Below, piece by piece: positions 1 to 5,983 of a DNA stretch of 6,922 bases. This DNA comes from Candidatus Auribacterota bacterium (GTDB taxonomy: Bacteria > Auribacterota > JAFGBW01). Position 1 is the first letter of the stretch. Each line of letters opens with the position of its first letter. A model generated the notes under the pieces. That model did no database searches and was not told where the DNA came from. It saw only the letters and a program-made list of their open reading frames with translations. The stretch covers positions 1-6,922 of the forward strand of contig JAFGBW010000086.1 in assembly GCA_016932965.1 (NCBI GenBank), given 5' to 3'. A program made the position numbers and the translations under genes.

Positions 1-402
1 AAAAACGGTAATTTACGCGGATGCATCGGTGAAATATTTCCTGAGCGCCCCCTTCATGAAGCGGTGATGGATCACGCCATCGATTCAGCATTGCATGATC
101 CCAGATTCCCGCCAGTCACTTCAGACGAGTTGCCGGGGCTGGAATTTGAGATCTCCGCTCTCACACCGCCCCATCCGGTTTCTTCTTACAACGAGATCGT
201 CCTGGGGAAACACGGGATGGTTCTCTCCAAATACGGAAGGCAGGCTGTCTTTCTTCCCCAGGTAGCTCCTGAACAGGGATGGGACCTCGCTACCACTTTG
301 AGTCACTTATCCATGAAAGCCGGCCTCTTATCTGACGATTGGAAAGAGAATGCCTCTTATCTCGTCTTTGAGGCGGATGTGTTTTCAGAAACTGAAAAAT
401 AG
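1..402 (+). CDS. amrA: AMMECR1-domain protein (AmmeMemoRadiSam system protein A), 3' part
   Basis: The frame is open from the first base, so the gene starts outside the window; 133 C-terminal residues are visible out of about 180-200 usual for the family. The family hallmark LRGCIG is at visible residues 5-10, straight after KNGN. The second conserved block, VFLPQVAPEQGWD, and the following SHLSMKAGL and FEADVFSE segments match the standard C-terminal half of AMMECR1 domains. Bacterial members usually sit beside a Memo-like protein and a radical SAM protein (the AmmeMemoRadiSam set); those partners would have to lie to the left of base 1. The biochemical role of this family is not settled, so none is assigned. 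An ATG and a GTG at 64-69 are internal codons and not starts, because the conserved LRGCIG block lies upstream of them. The gene ends with TAG and converges on the PilZ gene. Confidence 0.93.
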   Translation, partial: KNGNLRGCIGEIFPERPLHEAVMDHAIDSALHDPRFPPVTSDELPGLEFEISALTPPHPVSSYNEIVLGKHGMVLSKYGRQAVFLPQVAPEQGWDLATTLSHLSMKAGLLSDDWKENASYLVFEADVFSETEK

Positions 403-435
403 GCTTGTGATAACAATTAGAAATACAACGTCTGA

Positions 436-464
436 CTTGAATCTCAGGCCGAATTCAGATCAAG
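436..464. terminator. Weak imperfect hairpin between convergent genes
   Basis: CTTGA (436-440) can pair with TCAAG (460-464), and TCT (442-444) with AGA (457-459), leaving a bulged A and a 12-nt loop. It overlaps the TGA stop of the PilZ gene and lies 34 bp after the AMMECR1 stop, where a bidirectional terminator would be expected. On the + strand a T-rich stretch begins only about 10 nt later (475-484), and there is no T-run on the - strand, so it is not a textbook intrinsic terminator. Confidence 0.2.
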
Positions 465-1020
465 CCCGAGAAGGTTTTCTTTTCAATGATTCCGCCTTGT
501 CGTAATCGGAGCGGGAACCCTCTTCATCTCCTTTGGCTTTTCTTATGTCTCCCCTGTAACGGTATAACCAGATGTTCGACGGTGTCCTTTCTATGGATAG
601 TGTCAGATCCCTGATCGCCATCTCCATCAGGGGAGAAATGAATTCAGGAGAAACATTCTTGAATTGCCCCCCCACAAAGTATTGCTTCTGAAAAAGGGGG
701 TCAGGCCTTGTCCATACGACGATGGTTTTTAAAGTGATCGTCCTATCCTCTCCCGAAACGTCAATCAATATCTCCACGATCTGGTCTTTCTGATAGGCTA
801 TCATGGAATGGAATAAAATGCCGCTCAAGCTCAAATTATCACAGAGGGAATGATTCAATATTTTCACCCCTTCCAGATGGTGACGGATAGGATATTTAAA
901 AGGAAAACGAACCGCGTTCCGTCTCTCGATTCCGGTTTTTTCTTGCATGATACCCTCACTCCATCGGAGATATTCTATCTCTTCATCAAACACCGCCACC
1001 AGAGCCTTAAGGCTTGACAT
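460..1020 (-). CDS. PilZ domain protein with C-terminal TPR-like repeat
   Basis: This is a probable cytoplasmic c-di-GMP receptor. Both PilZ signature motifs are visible: RxxxR at residues 34-38 (RNAVR) and the [DN]xSxxG loop at 62-67 (NLSLSG). They are followed by the usual beta strands, including VVW at 101-103 and YFVGGQF at 114-120, so the domain spans about residues 32-140. Residues 150-183 fit a single tetratricopeptide repeat (G157, G164, S169, Y173 and A176 on TPR consensus positions), which suggests a protein-contact tail. The long start (ATG, 1018-1020) has no good Shine-Dalgarno. An internal ATG at 946-948 (residue 25) is preceded by GAGGG with a 4-nt gap and still keeps the whole PilZ domain, so it is a strong alternative start giving 162 residues. 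The extra 24 residues read as plausible protein, so the long form is listed. No output partner is encoded nearby. What it regulates cannot be told from the sequence. Confidence 0.88.
   Translation of the reverse strand: MSSLKALVAVFDEEIEYLRWSEGIMQEKTGIERRNAVRFPFKYPIRHHLEGVKILNHSLCDNLSLSGILFHSMIAYQKDQIVEILIDVSGEDRTITLKTIVVWTRPDPLFQKQYFVGGQFKNVSPEFISPLMEMAIRDLTLSIERTPSNIWLYRYRGDIRKAKGDEEGSRSDYDKAESLKRKPSRA
953..957 (-). promoter_or_regulatory. Ribosome binding site inside the PilZ frame
   Basis: On the - strand GAGGG is followed by TATC and then the ATG at 946-948. It is the best Shine-Dalgarno in this gene and argues that translation may begin at residue 25 of the long frame. Confidence 0.45.
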
Positions 1021-1093
1021 GATGACCGCGTCAGAGCCTTTTTATTACAAAAGCATTTCTTCTCTCTGGATTGCGTTACGTCGTCATTAATGC

Positions 1094-1121
1094 TGTATAC
1101 TTTGCCACAGCCTTTGGGCAA
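1094..1121 (-). promoter_or_regulatory. Candidate sigma-70-type promoter for the PilZ gene
   Basis: On the - strand TTGCCC (1116-1121) is separated by 16 nt from TATACA (1094-1099). Each hexamer matches its consensus at 4 of 6 positions. It lies about 70 nt upstream of the long start and about 145 nt upstream of the internal start of the PilZ gene. It is the only reasonable pair seen in the spacer, but the match is modest. Confidence 0.28.
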
Positions 1122-1164
1122 GCAAAATTTAACTGTTACTGGAGTATATAAACTAAATAAACAG

Positions 1165-1299
1165 GATTGAGAATCGAGAATTGACTCGAAAATATAAAAG
1201 GAAAAAAACCAAAACTGATAAAAAAGGCAATGAAATTTTATGACTCTTTTTTTTATTTTTCTGGATTTTTTATCTCATATTCTCGATTCCCGATTCTAT
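1165..1299. repeat. Inverted pair of GAATCGA-type heptamer repeats around an AT-rich core
   Basis: The left arm GAATCGAGAA (1171-1180) is exactly complementary to the right arm TTCTCGATTC (1280-1289). Both arms sit in short degenerate 7-bp arrays: GATTGAG-AATCGAG-AATTGAC on the left (1165-1185) and, read on the - strand, GAATCGG-GAATCGA on the right (1283-1296). The core of about 100 bp is AT-rich and non-coding. The total size and layout resemble the unit between waaA and the symporter gene (3251-3380). Confidence 0.5.
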
Positions 1300-1320
1300 T
1301 AACATATCAACTAACAATAT

Positions 1321-1335
1321 ATCCCTTTAAGGGAT
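1321..1335. other. Short palindrome downstream of the EIIA gene
   Basis: ATCCCTT (1321-1327) and AAGGGAT (1329-1335) are perfect 7-bp arms around a single T. The spacing is too tight for a full-length stem, so it would fold with a small loop or act as a dyad binding site. It lies about 50 bp past the stop of the EIIA gene and has no T-run on either strand. Confidence 0.3.
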
Positions 1336-1385
1336 TCCCGTATGCATCCCACCACATCTTGGAGGTATCGGACCATTTCCTCAGT

Positions 1386-1907
1386 TTAAAATAAAAGACG
1401 GGTGTGCCGTCCGGTTGGAAGGATCGGTAACTTCGAAAGAATTGGAGCCACAGGCTGCCTGCCGATACCCACAAGGATTTTTCGGACCTCGTGATGGGTA
1501 TCGGATGACAGAAGAATGGAACGGTTCGATTTGACGCTCAATATTTTTGAGATTCTGGATAACACATGTAAGTATTCATCAGCGGAAGATGTCGGCCCGA
1601 TGACTAAGAAAAGAAAATGAACCAGGGACCCGTCTATGGATTCCCATTCTATTCCGTTCTTAAAGCGGACAAACAAAACCCCGGTCCGTTCCACCAGGTC
1701 TGTCCTGGCATGGGGAATGGCCACGCCTCCTCCCAATCCTGTGGACACCCGTAATTCCCTGTTTAGAACCGTTTCAAAAATAAGGTCAGCGACCGTTTCA
1801 GGAACATCCCGGCAATAGAAACGGGTCAGGGCCTCCAGCACATGCCATTTTTTCGTGATGGCAGGTTCCAGAAGGACGCCGTCTTTAATCAGATAGTCAC
1901 CCAGCAT
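1386..1907 (-). CDS. PTS EIIA type-2 domain protein (PtsN/fructose-type)
   Basis: This is a stand-alone cytoplasmic EIIA domain, which accepts phosphate from HPr or NPr on a histidine. The active-site block is GVAIPHAR at residues 61-68, with His66 as the predicted phosphoacceptor; the preceding STGLGGG and the later FLFLVIGP and EYLHVLSRISK segments are also family-typical. The domain covers about residues 1-148. No EIIB or EIIC domain is fused or adjacent, which favours a regulatory PtsN-like role over sugar import, though this is inference. The ATG start has only a weak GAGA-like Shine-Dalgarno. The gene begins 47 bp after the waaA stop on the same strand and is probably co-transcribed with it. 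The last 25 residues (GRQPVAP onward) go beyond the usual domain end and look unlike it; a frameshift or a lineage-specific tail is possible. In enterobacteria, PtsN controls potassium transport and sensing, but nothing here shows the target. Confidence 0.88.
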   Translation of the reverse strand: MLGDYLIKDGVLLEPAITKKWHVLEALTRFYCRDVPETVADLIFETVLNRELRVSTGLGGGVAIPHARTDLVERTGVLFVRFKNGIEWESIDGSLVHFLFLVIGPTSSADEYLHVLSRISKILSVKSNRSILLSSDTHHEVRKILVGIGRQPVAPILSKLPILPTGRHTRLLF

Positions 1908-1954
1908 ATTTTTTTCTCATCTTAATTTTTTTATAATCTCAATTGTATTTGTTA

Positions 1955-3217
1955 TTATATCCCATTTATAATCTTTTCACAAGTGCCAGCTTTATTTTTT
2001 ACATAAACGGCGGCCCTGTTCCCGACCCTCTCCCTCTCCTCAATGTCCTCAATCCATTTTTTAAGAACACGCCTCAAGCCGTCCCCGTCCTGTACAATCC
2101 TGATGGCGTCATGATTTTTCATTTCTTCCACGATCCATTTGAAATTCTGGTAATATTCACCCATGACAACTGGTTTGGCAAATACAGCCGGCTCCAAAGG
2201 ATTCTGTCCTCCGCCTGGCTTAACCAAAGACTTGCCAATAAAAACCATGTCCGCGACTGAAAAAAAATCAAAGAGTTCGCCCATAGTATCCACCAGCAGG
2301 ATATCTTCTATCGCTTCTTCACTGTTTTTTAACTGGGTTCGAAGCGTATAGGAAAGCCCCTTTTTCTTCAAAAATGGAAAAAGGGAATTCAATGTTTCAG
2401 GTTTTCTCGGAATCAGGATCAGGTTCAACTCCGGATGATCATTTTTTAAAGTCAAAAAACATTCAAGACAGATCCTGTTTTCCGCTTCCTGTGTGGATCC
2501 GGCCAGAAAAAAAGCTCCCCCTCTCCTTTCCAAAGCCTTCTTCCAGGGAAGTATTTTATTCGCAAAGCCTTTGAAAGCTAAAAGAGCTGAATCAAATTTC
2601 ATGCTCTCCAGCGTCACGAGCTTTTCGGGTAAAACCCCCAATTGCCTGAAACGCTTCTCGTCTGAAAAAGACTGGCAATAAATCCGTTTTGGAATATCCA
2701 GGTACCCTGCGATCCATTTTTTTAATAACAGATATTTCTTAAACGAATGGTCTGAAATACGCGCATTGATGATCGTAATAGGGATCCCTCTTTTTTGCGC
2801 CTCATAAAAAAAATTCGGCCAGATTTCAGTTTCCAGGATAAAAATCTTGGAAATCGGGAAATGATTATAAAAACGTTTCACAACCGGATATATATCCAAG
2901 GGGAAATACTCAATTGTGCAGCCGGATAACTTCTTTGAGGCATTGATGAAACCCGTGACCGTAGAACTGGTTACCAGGAAAAGCTGATCAGGAAATTTCT
3001 GCTTTATTTGTTCAATGAATGGGATGGCTGCGTTGATTTCTCCTACCGATACCCCATGCACCATGATGAAATCTTTTTTAGAAACATCTGGTTTTTTATA
3101 AATGCAGAGTTTTCTTAAAATGCCGTGACGATACTTTTTTTTGAGAGAAATAATCACCCAGAATGGAAATCCGAAAAGCAGTATCGTTAATAATAATATA
3201 TTATAGAAAACAATCAT
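1955..3217 (-). CDS. waaA: 3-deoxy-D-manno-octulosonic acid (Kdo) transferase, GT30 family
   Basis: WaaA transfers Kdo from CMP-Kdo to the lipid A precursor on the cytoplasmic face of the inner membrane. Residue numbers here count from the ATG. An N-terminal hydrophobic anchor lies at about residues 2-24. The acceptor-side motif HGVSVGE at 54-60 contains the predicted catalytic base Glu60. ETEIWPN at 129-135, NARISDHSFKKY at 151-162, DTMGEL at 310-315 and the GGGQNPLEP donor-site block at about 335-343 follow in the standard order. The length (420 aa) is normal. The frame also opens at a TTG (3227-3229), but the ATG at 3215-3217 matches where family members begin; its AAGG is only 2 nt away, so the ribosome site is poor. 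Some motif positions depart from consensus (Gln for His in GGxNPLEP, RKPE for RHPE, ESMKFD for GNLKFD). The gene looks more AT-rich than its neighbours, as is common for LPS genes. Whether it adds one Kdo or several cannot be read from the sequence. Confidence 0.93.
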   Translation of the reverse strand: MIVFYNILLLTILLFGFPFWVIISLKKKYRHGILRKLCIYKKPDVSKKDFIMVHGVSVGEINAAIPFIEQIKQKFPDQLFLVTSSTVTGFINASKKLSGCTIEYFPLDIYPVVKRFYNHFPISKIFILETEIWPNFFYEAQKRGIPITIINARISDHSFKKYLLLKKWIAGYLDIPKRIYCQSFSDEKRFRQLGVLPEKLVTLESMKFDSALLAFKGFANKILPWKKALERRGGAFFLAGSTQEAENRICLECFLTLKNDHPELNLILIPRKPETLNSLFPFLKKKGLSYTLRTQLKNSEEAIEDILLVDTMGELFDFFSVADMVFIGKSLVKPGGGQNPLEPAVFAKPVVMGEYYQNFKWIVEEMKNHDAIRIVQDGDGLRRVLKKWIEDIEERERVGNRAAVYVKNKAGTCEKIINGI

Positions 3218-3244
3218 AACCTTAACCAAAAAGTTTAGGGATTA

Positions 3245-3250
3245 ATTATA
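3245..3250 (-). promoter_or_regulatory. Possible -10 element for waaA
   Basis: A perfect TATAAT on the - strand lies 27 nt upstream of the waaA ATG, right beside the heptamer repeats. A TTTAAA-like hexamer lies about 17 nt further up but is a poor -35. In such AT-rich DNA a chance match is quite possible. Confidence 0.25.
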
Positions 3251-3267
3251 ATTAAGAATTAAGAATT
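3251..3267. repeat. GAATTAA-type heptamer repeats, left arm
   Basis: ATTAAGAATTAAGAATT contains two tandem copies of a 7-bp unit (AATTAAG) and part of a third. Together with the array at 3351-3380, read on the opposite strand, it frames a non-coding stretch of about 85 bp between the symporter and waaA genes. Confidence 0.45.
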
Positions 3268-3306
3268 TTTAAAATGAACAATGAATATAAATACCATGAA
3301 TTTCAT
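3259..3306 (-). other. Possible short hydrophobic leader ORF ahead of waaA
   Basis: An ATG at 3304-3306 opens a 15-codon frame (MKFMVFIFIVHFKNS) ending in TAA at 3259-3261, inside the left repeat array. AGGAG (3311-3315) lies 4 nt upstream, which is a strong match with a rather short gap. The peptide is hydrophobic with a basic C-terminal part. It ends about 40 bp before the waaA ATG. A chance ORF in an AT-rich spacer is the main alternative. Confidence 0.2.
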
Positions 3307-3350
3307 ATGGCTCCTATCCGCCGATTGATAGAGAAGCATGTTAGATCATT

Positions 3351-3380
3351 TTCTCAATTCTCAATTTGTAATTCCTCATT
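3351..3380. repeat. GAATTGA-type heptamer repeats, right arm, overlapping symporter stop
   Basis: Read on the - strand, the stretch is AATGAGG-AATTACA-AATTGAG-AATTGAG-AA, that is four successive 7-bp units, the last two identical. It encodes the final residues NEELQIEN and the TGA stop of the symporter gene. Confidence 0.5.
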
Positions 3381-4706
3381 TCCATTCCTGTTCCACAAGT
3401 AAGTTTTTGTTTCAGAAACAATGACAGGGCTCAATACCAAAAGAGAAATGAGATTAGGGACAGCCATGAGGGCATTCACAATATCGGCAAAAGACCAAAC
3501 TATTTTAAGAGACACCACACTCCCGATCATGACCGCGGCAACCCAAAGGCTTCGGTATGGGAAAATGCATTTGGGTCCGAAAAGATATTCCGCGGCCTTT
3601 TCCCCGTAATATTCCCACCCTAAAATGGTTGAAAAAACAAAAGTCATGAGCCCGATGGTCAAAATAACTGGGCCTATCTTCGGCAAATGGTCAAAAGCAG
3701 CTTTTGCGAGATCCGCACCTTTTAATCCCTGGCTCCAGGCTCCGGAATTCACCACGACCAGACCGGTCATCAGGCAGACCACCACGGTATCCCAAAATGT
3801 TCCTGTTGAAGAAACCAGAGCCTGACGGACAGGATTTTTGGTACGGGCCGCTGCGGCAACAATAGGAGCACTGCCTAGACCGGACTCATTGGAAAAAAGT
3901 CCGCGGGAAATACCAAAACGCATCACTTCCCGTATTCCGGCACCCGCAAATCCTCCAAACGCAGCCTGCCCGTTAAAGGCTGTTTTTAAAATCAAAAGGA
4001 CTGTTTCAGGAAGGGTATCCATTTTCATAATAAGAAGAACGACACAGCCCAGAACATAAATGCCCGCCATAAAAGGAACCAATCTTTCACAGACACGGGC
4101 TATCGATCGGATCCCACCCAGGATCACCGCGGCAATTAAAACCGTCAGGATGCTGCCGGAAACATAGGGGGAAACATCAAATGTTTCCTTCACCAGGCAG
4201 GCAATGGAATTGGCCTGAACCATATTACCGATTCCGAAAGCTGCCACGGCGGTAAAGACTGAAAAAAGAACGGCGAGCAGGCGGTTGTTCATCCCTTTTT
4301 CCAGAACATACATCGGCCCGCCAGCCATCTGTCCTTTGGGATTGGTGATCCGGTATTTCACCGAAAGAACCGCTTCACTGTATTTGGTTGCAATGCCGAA
4401 AACACCAGTAAACCACATCCATAACACAGCTCCGGGGCCGCCGAAGGCGACGGCAGTTGAAACCCCCACGATGTTCCCGGTCCCGATGGTGGCGGCCAGG
4501 GCTGTCATGAGCGCGCCGAAATGACTGATATCGCCCTGACCTTCCTTGGAAGTCTCCAAAGAAAGTTTAATGGCTTTCCAGATATATCGTTGAATGAATC
4601 GGAGACGAAACGTCAGAAAAAGATGGGTGCCAAATAAAAGAATTAAAAGCGGGGCACCCCATACCCATGCACTCACGGTTTCCAATAATGTCTCTAATTC
4701 CGACAT
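3354..4706 (-). CDS. AGCS-family sodium:alanine/glycine symporter
   Basis: This is an inner-membrane amino-acid carrier of the alanine or glycine:cation symporter family (AgcS/AlsT, TC 2.A.25), which couples sodium (or proton) entry to uptake of small neutral amino acids. The 450 residues from the ATG are normal length, with about ten to eleven hydrophobic membrane segments. Family blocks are clear: ATIGTGNIVGVSTAVAFGGP at about 72-91, followed by the WMWFTGVFGIATKYSE signature at 96-111; GGPMYVLEKG at 129-138; GIGNMVQANS at 158-167; and RGLFSNESGLGSAP at 268-281. The frame extends six codons up to a TTG, but the ATG at 4704-4706 has AGGA 6 nt upstream and is chosen. The last eight residues (NEELQIEN) are encoded by the heptamer repeat at 3351-3380 and are not part of the conserved fold. 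The exact substrate is not determinable. The gene lies 101 bp downstream of the malic enzyme gene on the same strand. Confidence 0.95.
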   Translation of the reverse strand: MSELETLLETVSAWVWGAPLLILLFGTHLFLTFRLRFIQRYIWKAIKLSLETSKEGQGDISHFGALMTALAATIGTGNIVGVSTAVAFGGPGAVLWMWFTGVFGIATKYSEAVLSVKYRITNPKGQMAGGPMYVLEKGMNNRLLAVLFSVFTAVAAFGIGNMVQANSIACLVKETFDVSPYVSGSILTVLIAAVILGGIRSIARVCERLVPFMAGIYVLGCVVLLIMKMDTLPETVLLILKTAFNGQAAFGGFAGAGIREVMRFGISRGLFSNESGLGSAPIVAAAARTKNPVRQALVSSTGTFWDTVVVCLMTGLVVVNSGAWSQGLKGADLAKAAFDHLPKIGPVILTIGLMTFVFSTILGWEYYGEKAAEYLFGPKCIFPYRSLWVAAVMIGSVVSLKIVWSFADIVNALMAVPNLISLLVLSPVIVSETKTYLWNRNGNEELQIEN

Positions 4707-4712
4707 ATTCCA

Positions 4713-4716
4713 TCCT
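4713..4716 (-). promoter_or_regulatory. Ribosome binding site of the symporter gene
   Basis: AGGA on the - strand followed by TGGAAT and the ATG at 4704-4706. It decides the start in favour of this ATG over the TTG at 4722-4724. Confidence 0.6.
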
Positions 4717-4743
4717 ATCTTCAAATGAGTCCATTTATTTGCG

Positions 4744-4777
4744 TCGGAATATATAATGAAGCAAAAAGATATTCCGA
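4744..4777. other. Inverted repeat between malic enzyme and symporter genes
   Basis: TCGGAATAT (4744-4752) and ATATTCCGA (4769-4777) are perfect 9-bp arms around a 16-nt loop. On the - strand the hairpin lies 31 bp after the malic enzyme stop and about 38 bp before the symporter ATG. No T-run follows, so it could be an operator or an mRNA end-stabilising hairpin more readily than an intrinsic terminator. Confidence 0.45.
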
Positions 4778-4807
4778 TTAACGTCCATTCCCTGGGCAGA
4801 ATAGGAC

Positions 4808-5980
4808 TTAAACAACGGCTTCCCTGACAGCCTTGGCAATGGCAGGAACAACGAAAGAATCAAAAACCGTGGGTAGGATTTTATCCTGAGTCGGATTCTC
4901 AATGCAGGAAGCTAAAGCCAAGGCAGCGACCTGTTTCATTTTTGGAGTGATCCTTTTCGCCTTCACATCAATAGCCCCGCGAAAAATTCCAGGAAACACT
5001 AAAGCGTTATTCACCTGGTTCGGGAAATCACTTCTGCCGGTAGCCACAATAAAAGCCCCGGCCTCTTTTGCAAGATCCGGCATGATTTCCGGTGTAGGAT
5101 TCGACATAGCAAATATAAACGGATTTGGATTCATAGTCCGGATCATCTCTATACTCACAATATCAGGAGCGCTGACACCGATAAACACATCCGCCCCCCT
5201 CAAAGCATCAGCCAGAGACCCTCTTCTGTTTGAACGGTTCGTGATCCGTATGAGTTCTTTTTTGGCAGGATTGTTTGTGATGTCAGAACGGGAACCGGAC
5301 AGAATCCCTTTTGTATCGCAAATCAAAATCTCTTTTACCGGATCATAAAACCCTTTTTCATAATCCACGCAAAGCAAAAGCTTGGTGATGGCTGTGCCCG
5401 CCGCTCCTGCTCCGCTGATGACCACTGTCAGTTCACTTATTTTTTTCTCCGCGAGCTTCGCCGCGTTCAACAGCGCAGCCAGACACACGATAGCCGTTCC
5501 ATGCTGATCGTCATGAAAAACCGGGATTCCGATATCCTGCAGGGCGTTCTCAATCTCAAAACAACGCGGTGCTGAAATATCCTCAAGATTGATCCCGGCA
5601 AAAACAGGGGCGATGTTTCTCACCAGTTGTACGATCTCACGGCTGTCCTGTGTCTCCACACAAATCGGGAACGCGTCCAGTCCGGCGAACTCCTTAAAAA
5701 TCTGCGCCTTGCCTTCCATGACCGGGATGGCAGCGTGAGCGCCGATATTGCCAAGACCCAGTACTGCCGAACCGTCAGAGACGATCCCTATCGTGTTTTT
5801 TTTCAGGGTCAATTCATAAACCTGGTTGACATCCTTTTCTATCTCACGGCACGCCTGGGCCACACCCGGCGTGTAGGCCAAAGAAAGATCATATTTGTTT
5901 CTGATCTTCATCTTTGACGTCACTTCCAGTTTCCCGGCCAGACGCCTGTGAATTTCCAAAGATTCTGCGTAAATGTCCAT
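4808..5980 (-). CDS. NAD(P)-dependent malic enzyme (oxaloacetate-decarboxylating), short form
   Basis: This cytoplasmic enzyme oxidatively decarboxylates malate to pyruvate and CO2 with reduction of NAD or NADP, linking the TCA cycle to the C3 pool. The 390 residues match the bacterial short form, without the phosphotransacetylase-like tail of E. coli MaeB. The N-terminal catalytic domain shows YTPGVA at 36-41 (predicted catalytic Tyr36), SDGSAVLGLGNIG at 68-80, KAQIFKEFAG at 91-100 (predicted catalytic Lys91), the metal-site NLEDISAPRCF at 131-141 (Glu133, Asp134) and FHDDQHGTA at 155-163 (Asp158). The NAD-binding Rossmann segment GAGAAGTA is at 190-197, followed by SNPTPE at 293-298 and NNALVFPGIFRGA at 324-336. 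Cofactor preference is not obvious. The ATG gives the usual MDIYxESLExHR opening, yet it has no Shine-Dalgarno; a 16-codon frame (5984-6034) stops just 3 nt upstream and may supply ribosomes by coupling. Confidence 0.96.
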   Translation of the reverse strand: MDIYAESLEIHRRLAGKLEVTSKMKIRNKYDLSLAYTPGVAQACREIEKDVNQVYELTLKKNTIGIVSDGSAVLGLGNIGAHAAIPVMEGKAQIFKEFAGLDAFPICVETQDSREIVQLVRNIAPVFAGINLEDISAPRCFEIENALQDIGIPVFHDDQHGTAIVCLAALLNAAKLAEKKISELTVVISGAGAAGTAITKLLLCVDYEKGFYDPVKEILICDTKGILSGSRSDITNNPAKKELIRITNRSNRRGSLADALRGADVFIGVSAPDIVSIEMIRTMNPNPFIFAMSNPTPEIMPDLAKEAGAFIVATGRSDFPNQVNNALVFPGIFRGAIDVKAKRITPKMKQVAALALASCIENPTQDKILPTVFDSFVVPAIAKAVREAVV

Positions 5981-5983
5981 GGA

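Larger units (their letters stand above)
1021..1385. other. 365-bp AT-rich spacer without a supported gene
   Basis: This stretch lies between the EIIA stop and the start of the PilZ gene, both on the - strand. The part near PilZ (about 1021-1140) is of mixed composition and holds a candidate promoter. The middle (about 1185-1275) is very AT-rich with A-runs followed by T-runs, flanked by inverted repeat arms at 1171-1180 and 1280-1289. The part near the EIIA stop holds a 15-bp palindrome (1321-1335). Short frames on the + strand (1090-1170 and one with a TTG start at 1181) lack ribosome binding sites and are not called. Confidence 0.6.

Noticed and set aside
404-418. TTGTGATAACAATT-like string resembling a lac-type half operator
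   Set aside because: Only a 4-bp dyad is present, it lies after a stop codon between convergent genes, and no related regulator is encoded here.
1094-1112. A sigma-54-like TGGCA...GC string on the - strand upstream of PilZ
   Set aside because: The GG and GC elements are 11 nt apart instead of the strict 10, and the remaining consensus is poor.
1090-1170. A 26-codon + strand ORF beginning ATG in the spacer upstream of the PilZ gene
   Set aside because: It has no Shine-Dalgarno, no recognisable motif, and overlaps the candidate PilZ promoter.
1181-1243. A 20-codon lysine-rich + strand frame starting at TTG
   Set aside because: The composition simply follows the A-runs of the spacer, and there is no convincing ribosome site.
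1943-2260. A 105-codon + strand frame opposite the 3' part of waaA
   Set aside because: It runs antisense through the conserved donor-site block of waaA, so it is a shadow frame.
3296-3306. ATGAA-T-TTCAT palindrome in the waaA spacer
   Set aside because: Five-base arms in AT-rich DNA are expected by chance and it overlaps the short ORF start.
4902-5348. A 148-codon + strand frame opposite the malic enzyme gene
   Set aside because: It is the antisense shadow of a well-supported malic enzyme; its translation shows no family motif.
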